NCBI GenBank assembly: GCA_020091685.1
Contig: CM034609.1
Span: 21,835,204 to 21,899,203 of the forward strand
Direction of reading: 5' to 3'
DNA length: 64,000 bases
DNA from: Lutjanus erythropterus
Lineage: Eukaryota > Chordata > Actinopteri > Lutjaniformes > Lutjanidae
Position numbers and translations under genes: made by a program. The notes below the pieces were generated by a model, which was not told where the DNA came from, did not search any database, and saw only the letters and a program-made list of their open reading frames with translations. Shown here piece after piece: positions 25,262 through 36,800 of this stretch. Positions within the stretch are counted from its first letter, which is position 1, and each line of letters begins with the position of its first letter.

Positions 25262-25560
25262 AAGTATTTACAATTCACCCCAAAATCAGAAATGCACATT
25301 TTTCATTGTACCTGTGGTGCTATTTATCCATCTACATGAAACTGCTCACAACAACGTCTGTGGATTATCTTGAGTTATCAGGTTGTGATATCTGGGAAGA
25401 CACATCGCTGTTGAGTTTTTCAAATGTAGTTTTGGCGCTTTGAACACCACAAGCCAGGCACCATCTAGTTCTATTACATTATACTCAAGAGAAAGCAGAC
25501 ATCTCTCTGAAAGTTTCCAAAACTCACATGTTTAATATGAAACTAATGTAACTTCTCTGA
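25262..25560. repeat. MITE-like repeat, copy 1
   Basis: Begins with the typical caattcaccccaaaatcag end and contains tacctgtggtgctatttatc, atgaaactgctcacaa and the caccacaagccaggcaccat block of a widespread teleost element. Shares atgaaactgctcacaa with the copy at 29938-30165. Confidence 0.55.
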
Positions 25561-28500
25561 GTGATTTTTCTGTCTATCTACTTGTAACATGCTTATTCTT
25601 GTAGACAGATCTCTAAAGAGTCAGACACAGAGAAGCAGACAGAGACAGACTAAAATGCTCTGGAAGACTGAGGTCACTGGTTTGTTTCTGGTGAGTGCAA
25701 AACTATGCCGACACACACACAGAAGTCTGAGTCAAAGGCTGAGCGGGGTACCTGGTCAGTATCATGTCAGGCTGCCTCAGCCTCAGGTATGAGCCAGCAG
25801 GATAATAACAGGCTTCAGAAATAATTTACCTGCCTTCCAGTGGCCTTGAAAGGCAGCAGAGCCCGCTCACGTTTATAGCAAGGCTACTTGCGTGGCTAGA
25901 GTCACACACATGCACATGCACAATCGCCTGACATCTCTCTCAAGACTGAAACCGAGGCACTTCTCCTTTGTTGAAAACTAGAAAGAATTGTGTTTCATTG
26001 TGGTTGTCATGGAAAATAACCTTTTTCATATGTAGACGGAAGGACTCAGAAAGCTGGAATGCTAAACATAGCCAGCACTAAACTAAATGATGCCTCTGCC
26101 ATGGCAACACTTCAGGTTTCTGCGCCTTCTGCACATCACCGATTTCCATGACAACACTATCAAACTCCACGGAGGCCACAGTAAATATATACCACCCATT
26201 TCACCACTTAAGAAGGCCGACATGAACGAGTGTCACCGTCTTCACTTCACACATCACACCTTGATCGTACTCCGGAGTGTCCCGCCCAAATCCCTGTGGG
26301 AAAGAAAGTCAGCACTTTGAAATTCTACAATACAGGTTTGGAATATGGCGGTGTAATCTCATCAAAATCTAAACCACATCTGGTTACACCACACCAAAAT
26401 TCTATCACCAACATAAACAGCTCCACCCAAGCTAACAGACAACTTCTTTGCATGTATGGATGGTGCACATGCTCATATAAGGACCTTTAAAATTTGACTT
26501 AAGATAAAAAAAAAAAAAAAAAAAAAAAAAAAACTAAAGTGACACACCTACAACTGGTGTGGGGCACAATCTTAAGATGACATAAAGCTATTTAATTATT
26601 AACTTTACCTGTAAAGTTAGGAATTTAAATAGAAAACAATGCACCTTTTAATTTTTTTCTCATCTTTATTAACTCAAATTAATATCAACTGGAAAAGAAA
26701 CATTATGCACTGGAAAAAGCAATGCACCTTTAATAAACGCCACATCTTTTTTCATTCAGTTTGACTCTCATAAATTCTCTCTGCTTTAGTTTCACTGTGC
26801 TTAACAACAGACATAACCAATGAATGGACTAATTAGCCTACTACTAAAATGACAAGCTGCTAATAAAGAACATATACATCCATAAACTTAAAATGCTGGC
26901 AGGTTATTTAAATATCACAATGATATACTTTTTCGAAGGGTTGATTTTGGCTCACAGGCCACCAATTGAATAGGCCTGATATAAAGCGTTGTAAAACACC
27001 AGAGAAAGACACTGAGAAAAAGAGCGAGGTGAGAACGGAGAATGTAGTCAGACCTGATTCTGTTCTGGGCGTGTCGACCCCACCTTGCAGGTGAGGTAAG
27101 CCAAGGCTTGTACTGTACCATTCAGTGTGATACGACACTCCCTCCGGCCTGTTCCACACAGTACAACCAGAGTGTTACTGAGTGAAACCAGTCTACATGC
27201 CTGTGGAGCAAAAGCTGCTTTTTACCACTCGAGTTATGCAAGACTTGGGCCTTTTTTTTTCAGTATATTTTTGGGAGAGGAAATGCATGAGTCATGCATC
27301 AGTCAGCTATCATTTTTCAGAGTAAAAACTTAGTGGATGTTTGACTACGCCACTGTCTACTGCTGTGTGTATCAGGGGGGCGGAGCAGGAGCTTAGCCAC
27401 AACACGTTTTCTAGATCCAAACACAAGTCGGCAAATCACATGCCTGTATAACAACTGAAGAAGACCAATGAGGTGGCTTGCTCAACAATCAGTTCTTTGT
27501 CGTGCAGCCTTTGCTGATCAGTACTGGAAAAACCAGACTCATAAAATATCACTTGGAACAGTTGTGATATTGTCTGTTCTGTCAAATGTTGTGTGCACAA
27601 GAATTAACGTTGATTCCTTGAAATACTTTCTCAGGGATGGCTGGTTCAGGGTGGTTCTGTTAGTTCCAGTGCCCAGTTTACTGCACACTGTGGGGTCATT
27701 AAGGAGCTGGATGCAGGCCTGAAACTGCTGTGCAAAAAATGTCTGAAATACACAGAACTGAACTATGCTACACTTTGACATTTTGCATTGTGGAAAAATG
27801 AGTTATGCGGCCTGTGACACTTTCTCTGAATTTTTACCAGATTTTCAACAAGCACTCCACCATCATAGATCACTTGTTGTGTCCTCTGTCTTATAGCTGT
27901 ACCACTGAGTCTTACATCCTTAATTACTGGCTGTCTATAAAGTTGGCAATGTTCTCTTTAACACGTTAAACTGCCCTGAAAAAAAGTATCGCCACTTCAT
28001 CACATCAGTTGTTTTTAGTGCATCAGATGGTGCTTTGAAAAACATATATAAACAAATAAAATGCCAAAAAAAATATAAATTACATGTAAATAGGCAAGTA
28101 TACAAACAGCAAACAGCCTATAGCAGGACATATTGCTATTTTTGGTTGAGTAATATCAAAATCCCTTAATTAAGGTGTTTGTGAGGAGTCTCAGTGAGTG
28201 AGTATTTCAACATGAGCGTGTGAAACAAAGCCAGCGGAGCAGTGCCTACATGCCAGGGGAGTGAGCCTGACCACAGCCAAGTCACTGCTGCTTTACACAA
28301 TAGTAAAGCTCCCTGTCTGTGGTTGACTGTCTCACTCTGCTCATTCCTTCTCCGTCTTACACAATGTCGCACCCTGCCCCGAGATTTCTAAACTCCTATT
28401 ATAAAAACAGACAGCGACTGCATTTATAGGATTTGCACGGGCAATTTCAAAGACTTTGGATGTGTGTGTTCTTTTGAATGAGGCAGAGCTAAAAAACAAG

Positions 28501-28881
28501 AGCCGCTGCCGGTGGCTTTTTGTGTTGAAACTCTCACCTCACCCCAGGCTGTTGACTAATTGGAAAAGTCGACCATCGCCCTCATCCCTGCTACCAGTGT
28601 CACCGGGCTGGTTTTGATGATAAGCTACTGTACAGGTGTGTCACTGGAGGGGTGAGATACACACATTCTCAACCACACACACATGCACACAGGCACACGT
28701 ACACACATGTACACACACATCATCATCTATTTTCAAAAGTAGTGACACATGACCACTGTTTCTGGTGAAAAACAGACATGTGTATATTGTACATACATCA
28801 TCCTCTGAGGGAGTGACACATGGCCACAGGCAATGAAAATAAAACAATAGACACTCAGAGTTTCCGTTCCTACTGTTATTA
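25561..28881. other. Gene-free spacer
   Basis: Nothing with exon structure on either strand. Contains an A28 homopolymer at 26506-26533 and CA-rich DNA at 28670-28720. Short open frames show no known motif. Confidence 0.45.
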
Positions 28882-29175
28882 GGGCCCGAGCACCAACCGG
28901 TGCGAGGACCCTATTGAAATCGCAGGAATTCTTATTCTTATTTTTCCCGTGACGACAAATAAATCGCATTTTTGGGGGCCTTATCATATTCAGAGGATCG
29001 CCAAATTTGGCGGGCGCGTCAGTCCCGGCGAAAAATTACGTATTTTAAGGGTCTCGAAAATGCGCGCGGTGCATTGGCTCAATAGCGCCATCTAAAGGCG
29101 AGCCCCGACGGCATGTTTCTCCGACATGNGGCGCGGGGGTGCTCGGGCCCGTTCATCGCTGCTTGCAGCTTTAAT
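28882..29175. repeat. GGGCCCGAGCACC interspersed repeat
   Basis: The left end gggcccgagcacc is matched by the inverted ggtgctcgggccc at 29138-29150, followed by the characteristic tail cgctgcttgcagctttaatt. The interior is unusually CpG-rich (aaatgcgcgcggtgcattgg). A very common teleost element of uncertain class; moderately degenerate. The only ambiguous base in the window, n at 29129, falls inside it, probably a collapsed-repeat assembly artefact. Confidence 0.65.
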
Positions 29176-29300
29176 TCTATCTGTTTCTCAGCAATGAGAT
29201 GATCAGCAGTTTTATTTTCCAGTAATGATCACCTCCCCAGTGTGTGTCCATGTTGTGGCCTTTTAGTCAACAGTAACTGAAAGCAACTTCCTCCTCACTC

Positions 29301-29648
29301 ACAGGCGTAGCTGACGTAGGGTTGGTGGGTTTTGTAAACCCATGGGCCCTCTTGTGATCAAACTTTTTTTTTTTTTTTTTTTAACGTAATGTTGCCACGG
29401 GGTTACGTTACACTGCCGCACGGAGTGTAACGTCAGACTGGGTCACTGCATTTTGTTGCATATAAGGGGGGATACGAGCGCCCCCCCCCCTACGCGCGAT
29501 GTGTCTTTCTCCGGTCAGTTGTCATGGGAACAAGACGCTCTGACGGAGCAGAGACAAAACAAACGTGTGTGAATATAATAGGTTTACACCAATGTCAGGC
29601 CCCTTTGACCTCAAAACCCATGTGGAATACAGCCCAGTTACGCCACTG
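29301..29648. mobile_element. Non-autonomous hAT element with intact target duplication
   Basis: Left end cacaggcgtagctg against the reverse complement of the right end, cagtggcgtaactg: 14-bp terminal inverted repeats with three mismatches. It is bounded on both sides by the perfect 8-bp direct repeat TCCTCACT (29293-29300 and 29649-29656), the hallmark of hAT insertion. About 348 bp, no transposase. The interior has a T-run near 29368-29382 and a C-run near 29481-29490. Confidence 0.8.
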
Positions 29649-29937
29649 TCCTCACTCCATTAGTAATAAAATAAATGACTGTTTCTTTGACATGCATTTT
29701 CAAAAAGCGTTCAGTTGCAGATATACAGGCAACAACAGGCTGTCAAAAAAGCACAGGTTTGATAAATATCCATTGTCCGTACCACAGGATCCAATACTTG
29801 GACCACTCCTTTTTTCCATTAAACAATTATAAGCCTCCACCCAATTACATAACACAGTGTAGATTTTGACAGCTACTCAGATGACACACAACCGTGCATT
29901 TTGTTGGCACTGACTGATCGCAACAGTTTCAACTGTT

Positions 29938-30165
29938 TAAAGGGACAGTTCACCCCCGAAATAAAAAATAAATACTATCCTTTTACCAACTGTCTCGCCA
30001 TGCAGAAGGGAATGTGCATCTACTCACGGAAGAGAGGTTCATGCTCGTGACAAAGCGGGATGTAAAGATTAATGACATCTGGCTGGCACAGTGATACGTT
30101 TGACAGAAGAAAATATTTCCAACATGAAACTGCTCACAAAACAGCACTACAGGTAAGAGAAAATG
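29938..30165. repeat. MITE-like repeat, copy 2
   Basis: Starts tttaaagggacagttcaccc, the known terminus of the same family as 25262-25560, and ends near acagcactacaggtaagag. Internally deleted or rearranged relative to copy 1. Confidence 0.55.
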
Positions 30166-30809
30166 TTTTGATTTTTGTTTAATCTACTCTGTACCCTTGC
30201 TTTCATTGAATCTTAATGAAACTTGATGTCTAACTGCACTTTTAAAGTTTTTGTTAGCCACCTTTTAATTTTAGTTTTTTAAAGTTTATATGTGTATAAT
30301 TTGATATAAAACAATTTAAGCTGCATTCCATATGTAAAATGTGATACACATATAAAGTTTACTATGATTATAATTTTAAATGATATTATTGTAATAATAA
30401 TTATTATTAGCAATATCAGTGAACAGGTATGTTGGCAGAACAATGAACTGTATATTTGGGCAAAATGTCTGAATTGTACAAAACTCTACATTTCTGTTTG
30501 CCCTAAGAGTAAATTATTGGAAGCAGAAAAGAGAGAGAGAAGAGATGTCCATGTAGGAGGTAGACAGACAGAGGTAAACTTTGAGAAAGGGGCAATCAAA
30601 ATCAAATTAAGACATCAAAGAATATGCTAAGAGAATTTCTCTCTAAGCATTTGCATGTGCCCAACTGGCTGCCTGCCTGCGGTTTGAATGAGAATCAGAG
30701 AGGCGCAGCTTCAGGAGTCTTTTATGAGCCAGACATGGTGGATGTTGTACAGTAGATGTGAGCCACTGTACTTTTTGAAGGCTGCAGTACAGCTTCCAGT
30801 GGGGTGAAC

Positions 30810-30847
<38 letters not shown>

Positions 30848-33164
30848 AGTTGTGGTGCCCTAGCCACCGTTTACATTCAATAAAAAAAGAATTCCTCATA
30901 TTTAGCCGAGCCGACCCGTTTCCATGGTTACTGGCCAGGGGTTTTCATTCTTGATTCACTTCCTCACCCTGAGTGCTCTTTTTGTAGACCTCACTTTATT
31001 TTTTTCCCCCCCCTCCCTCGCTGACATTACTACATTTAACTCAAGTTTCTCCTCACGTGATTTCTGCTCCTTTTGGGAACATTTGTGCTCCTCCCGTTTC
31101 CTGCTCGGTGCCACCCCTGCGTTTACGCCGCCCCCACAAAAGCCTTGCTCTCTCAATGAAATCCAGACATGCACACTGTACTCTCGCTCTGAGTCTAAAG
31201 AAAACAACTCCTGGCAGTAGCTAGGCAACTCCAAATATGAGTCATCCCGCTGCCGCGCCCATCATCAACTGATCACTCCCTCCCCCACCCCCCCACCCCA
31301 CTCCACAACATACACACACACAGCTTCAGTGCCACTTTCATGAAGTATAATTGTTCGAAGCACTCAAACTGTGCGGCTGTGGTTGTTCAAATTGTGCGGC
31401 TGTGGTGGTCTATCTAATTCCTCGCCACCCTCTTCTAACCCAGTGTTGAGGTACACGTGGAACGACAACCCTTAGAAGAGAGACACTGTGGGAAAATTAC
31501 CAATCTGGCCTCAGTTGATAGCATCATGACCACAATGTGATGACTGATCACAGCTTGGCAGAGTCACTTGTGGTCAGATGGTGGAGTTGGCAGCAAACTA
31601 ACAGAGATCTTCTTTTTTGGCTGTTTGGCTAAGTACAGTAGTTAACAGAAAATATCACCAAACCAGTCTTTTTTAATAAAGAGATGGAGCATTTATAGTC
31701 AATTAAACTTTTATTAGATACGTTTATGTTTGGGGAAGATGGCAATAGAGATTTAATGTGAGTAAAGTATATTACAACAAAACAATGAAATGCAAATTAA
31801 TTAAACTGACATACAGGAGTTAGGTGGTAAATTAATCTTCCAACTGACTGAGCGTAGGACTGATTTCTATCAATCATGTGAATAGGTTCATCTTAACAGA
31901 ACAGAGAGAATAATTTATTTGAAAGGAGGGCAAAGGTCAAATCATGTCAGGATGGCATGAGATCGGTCAGCAGACATTTGTATTTTAGCAAATGCATGTC
32001 TAAATGTATTTTTTTCACTTACTTTACCTATTCATTATCATCAGCTGTATTAAACAGATGAAATACAACTTATTTTCAAAGACATATATTTCTTTGAACT
32101 GTATATTGTGTCTTTTCAAAAATCCATCTGTGCTGTCTCAAAGCTTAGACATTTACTTTGAAATGATTCATAGAAATTATACTTTGACAGACAGACAGAT
32201 AGATAAGTCTACATTAATTAATCAGTGTTCATAAAAATAATCCTCTACAGCTGCTGACTTAGTCTAATGCACTGCCACTGCCCTCTAGTGGATCCAAAAC
32301 TGGACTGCATTTTAAACATGAGATCAGTCCTGTGCTTCAGTCCTACTTAAAGAAAAGTACAGAGGTATAATCAGAAAAATGGACTTCAACTGTAAAAAGT
32401 TATAGTGCAGAAAAAAGGCCCATGTGACTGATTGATCATATATGACAGTGTTAGATTGTTAATACTGATATATCAAAGCTTATATAACATCTTATTGTTG
32501 TGCTGTAGCTAATTAGACTCCCTCATGAAGGTCACAATATACATCTGATGGATAGTACGACTATTCATGGGATGAGACAGAAGTTAATGTATTATTTAAA
32601 ACATTTATATTCATTTTTTGGGCTTAGCTCTAAGCTTCATGTCAAATGTTGTACAATTTTATCAGTTATTTAAATTAATACCTGTGAGAAATTTAGAGGG
32701 TAGGGGTATCTGCTGCCAACTCAGGCATCTGAAATGTGACAAGGGGCAATCAAACAGATTCTGCTTTTATGTTGTAAAAAAAAAAAAAAAAAAGTTAAGT
32801 GCCAGGGTGTTTACATTTCCTATATCTGACGACGTGCCCATTTAAACAATTAAAATACAATGCAATTGAAGAAATGTGCTAAAGTTCAGGAAAAAACAAT
32901 GCACCTTTGTAATCCTTGATTAGAAGAAGCTTGTTGGTTTAATAAACACAATGGTGCATTTAACATATTTTTTCATTTAGTTTCATTTTCCTAAATTTCC
33001 TCTGATTAAAATGCCTGAATTAAAACTTCTTCAAGGAAGTCTGTAATATGCTGATCATGTTTCTTTTAGAACTTAATTTAATGAGTTTATTAAACTCTGT
33101 AGATAACATTTATTCAACTCATCATTTCAAGTTGTTCAAGTCAGAAGAACTCAACTCAAAATAA
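30166..33164. other. Gene-free spacer before the ZP gene
   Basis: No supported exon. Holds a (GT)17 microsatellite at 30812-30846, pyrimidine-rich DNA at 30980-31310 and a short imperfect duplication (tgtgcggctgtggttgttca type) near 31370-31410. Could host regulatory DNA for either neighbour; none recognisable. Confidence 0.4.
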
Positions 33165-33680
33165 ATACTAGAAATCTTAAATGTCATACTCCAGTAAAGC
33201 ACAAGTACCCTCAAAATTGTATATATGTGGTGTGCTTGAGTATATTCTTGGTCCAGTTCCATCACTCATCAATCATCAATCATTTTCTTTGTCGATTAAT
33301 CAGTTGATCCTTTTCTTGATTAATCTATTAATTAATCCTGTTACAATCTTGTCACTTGGAAAAAATAGATAAAACATGTTTATTTTCATCATCAATTAAC
33401 CTGTCGATCATTTCTTCCACTAACCATTAGCTGTCTAGTCTAAAAAAATGATGAAAAATGTTGATCAGTGTTTCGATGACATCCACAAACGTCTTGTTTT
33501 GTCTACAACCCAAAGATATTCAGTTTACTGCCAGAGAGGAGTAAAGAAACCAGGAAACAAACACATTTAAGAAACTTTTTTCTTAAAAAAAAAAGACTCA
33601 AAGCAATTAATTGATTATCAAAACAATTGGCAATTGATGTATAAGTAATTAATAATCCTTTATTCAGCTCTGCTTTGAAA
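33165..33680. repeat. Two abutting MITE-like fragments
   Basis: 33165-33260 is the aagtaccctcaaaattgtat end of the family also found at 54329-54988. 33270-33680 is a palindromic element whose arms are tcgattaatcagttgat and taattgattatcaaaac, with inner blocks ctacaacccaaagatattca and accaggaaac, well known in teleosts. A small piece of the same palindromic family lies at 14410-14475. Confidence 0.6.
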
Positions 33681-33837
33681 CCTTGAGGCACTAATAATGC
33701 AGTACCTACTGTGCATTCCTCACCTGCTAATTAAGACTAATTATTGAACAGGTGTGTTGGCAGGAAGTCTACAAAAACACCGCTGCTGTTCACTCTGTCC
33801 CAGTGTTTTGGTGCGCAGAGAGAAACTCTTATTTGCA

Positions 33838-36800
33838 ATGCATTTGAAACAAAAAGGATACTGCTTCGGTGTCCTTCTCATTTACACCATCACAACCATA
33901 ACTTTACCTCCAGCGGGCTGGTGTGAGCCCACCGTTTATTCCTACAAACCAGGGTCTCCTTCTGCTTTTCAGGATGACAGGAGCAGCGTTTTAACGACGA
34001 CAGGCCGCACTCGTTCCTCTCAAAAAGGGGGAAGAAAGCCGCTTCACTTTGACTCGAGCCAGGGAGGAGTGTCGAGAAGTGCGCAGTATCTGGAAAACGG
34101 GGACGGGACGCGGACCGAAACCTCTGAACGGACAGTCAGACCCAGGACCTTAACTGACAGAAGCGTCAAAAACCGCGAGACGACGAAGCAAACATTGGAG
34201 GAGTGGATGTACACTTCACTTAACCCTCCAGATAAAGACTGTAGCAAAGGTGAAATAAAGCCTGTCATCCCCGGCAAGTTTTACATTACTGGTCAACTTG
34301 AAGCAAACGTCCCTAATATGGGCTACCAATCAGATTCTGCTGTGTCAGGTAAACTACCTGGGATCTTCTTCTTCGTGTGTTTTATCAGTTACCAAACCAC
34401 GAGTTTTCCACTATTAACTGGTGTACAGTTAGTTTTGTACTTTTTCTTATTAGGCCTGTTTTTTTTTAAATGTATTTTCTTATTTTTGTTTTCAATTAAG
34501 CTTAGTTTCAGTTAGTCTCCAGACTAATTTGCGTGTTTCAGGTTAGTTTTCATTGTTTAAAAAGTTTTATGTTATTGTAATTGGTATTAAAAAACAAACA
34601 CTGAAGTCAGTGGACTCACAGTCATGTAGACATCCCAGCCTCAGTAAACATAGGCACTAAAGCCTCATTGTGCTTGTTGTGTTGACAAATTTGACCAAAG
34701 TGACAAACTAAAACTAAATTTCCTGTAGGCGTGTAAGAATACATCGATCTATATCATCATCTTTAAGATAGACCTTTATTTTGAAAATCCCATGGTATGT
34801 CTATGGTAAACGTCTGGAAGAATTCAGTCATAAAACTGTTGAATCATAATTAAGTTGAGACCTGTTACCTGTTTGTTTTTTATTCACTTAATTTGTACAA
34901 GTACACAGTTAGTTTTTCTAAGGTCAGGGTCTTTTTCCACTTACAGGGATTTTGTATGTTTTTTGCATCTCTTCATTAATTCACAAATGATACTAATCAC
35001 AATATAATTGTAAATATATAATTTTGTGAATCTGAAATCAAAGTTGCTGTCAGTAACTCTGTTGTTGAGAGGCCCAGCTATTTCCTTCCTATCCTGGTTC
35101 ACAAAAATACAGGCACTAACAGCGAATTCTCAGTTGTGAACTCTGAGGTGGTTTGTTTTTGTTTACCAGGCCAGGAGAGGATCAGAGGTCAGCAGGTCAG
35201 CGGCTCAGAGGAGAGCTGGCAGAGGCTGCAGCCTGTGGTGGAGTGTGGAGACGACGCCATGACCCTCACTGTCAGGAGGAGACGAGCTGTACAACTGCTG
35301 CTGGACCGGGGTGAGAATACAGCTTCTCCATTTACAAACACTCCAGCTCTATGTCTGTGACAGTGACAATGTTATACATGGCTTGAATTTCAATTTGGAC
35401 ATTGTATACTACAGCGGATGTCCTCTGCCCTCAATTTCCACTAGAGTTAAGACTTGCATCTATTTTCTTAAGTTTTCTTTCCTTATGTACAAGTATGCAC
35501 AGGCGTGTTTTTTTATTTTATTTTTTTTAAATAATTCCTTTATCACAGTTTCCTCATAGGAGTGAATTTACGACTTTGTTTTGGTGTTTTTTGTCTCAGA
35601 TAATGAGTCATCTGTTCCCCTGTCCCAGCTGCCACCTCAGTGTGGCTACTCTGTTCAGACCGCGTGGAGAGACCTCAGTCTCGTGGCTCAGTATGATGCC
35701 TGCCATGTCACACAGGAGGTATGGGATCTGTACACTCCATTTTGTAATCAACATATTTAAAAAATATATTGCAAAAAATAATGATAAACAACCCAGATTA
35801 AAATTTGAACAAAGTAGAATTAGATTAGTTATATTGTCACAGATGATTTATCTGTATGGAAATTTTAAAATTATGAAAGTTCTTTTTATGATAACCAATG
35901 CTCTATTAACTCATGAAAATGATTTTTGACCAATTCTGCTCCTCTCAGGTTGCCAGTTTTGTTAATGGTGACTGAGCTCATTTTTTATTTTTAATGATTT
36001 ATTATGAATAATGTTGTTTTCATTCCTTTTATTCAACATTTTGAGTAAGTGCTCCTCCTGTGTTACAAGAGCAAAGTCCTCAGACACTACAGCAACAAAA
36101 AACAAAAAAGAAATCGCATCCCCTGTGTTGTAGAATACACAAATGTAGTTTATGTCAGTGGTTGGCTATTTTTGCTCTAATTACGATCATTTTGACTGAT
36201 ATTGCAATTGCGATATTCGAGGTAATGATAATTTTTACATCATAATTCCTATTTTGATTGAAAAACATGTTAAAATTACTATGATGTGATTTTTATTTTA
36301 TTTTCTCTCCAGGAATCTTTACCAAATGAGTGCAGAAAGCCATATTCTGATTTTGATTATTCGTGCAGCCCTGATTTCTAATCCTCCCGAATTCTGCTGT
36401 TTTCACAGTGAGAATGGCGGCTGCCTTGCACAAAACACAATCCTTTTTTGTGACTGGTTAAGATGAATCATTTCAACTGAGATGACTCAGTGCACTCTTA
36501 TGTCATCTTGACAAGATAGTTAGGGACTTTCAGGGGTTGTTGACTCATGTTTTTAATTTGTATTTAATGAGAAAGGCGTGTTTCATAATTATAGATATGA
36601 TTTTTCTGGATGTGAAATATTCTAGCCAAGGGCAGTATCAAACAATGCTGTTTAAAACATGTGTTCAGGCTGACAGCTATGTGTTGCCCCTGCTGTGGAG
36701 AGGGACTCCAGTCAAGATGTCCTGCCCAGCCTCTCAGATCCAGCCTCAGGCCGTGGGCCCACCCTCCCTACCGTCCCTCTGCTGCTCCTCGTATGCTATG

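Noticed and set aside
34349-34515. Read-through of ZP exon 1 into a hydrophobic tail
   Set aside because: It follows a donor (gtaaac at 34349) and is T-rich intron; the next exon continues in frame with the ZP-N-like block.
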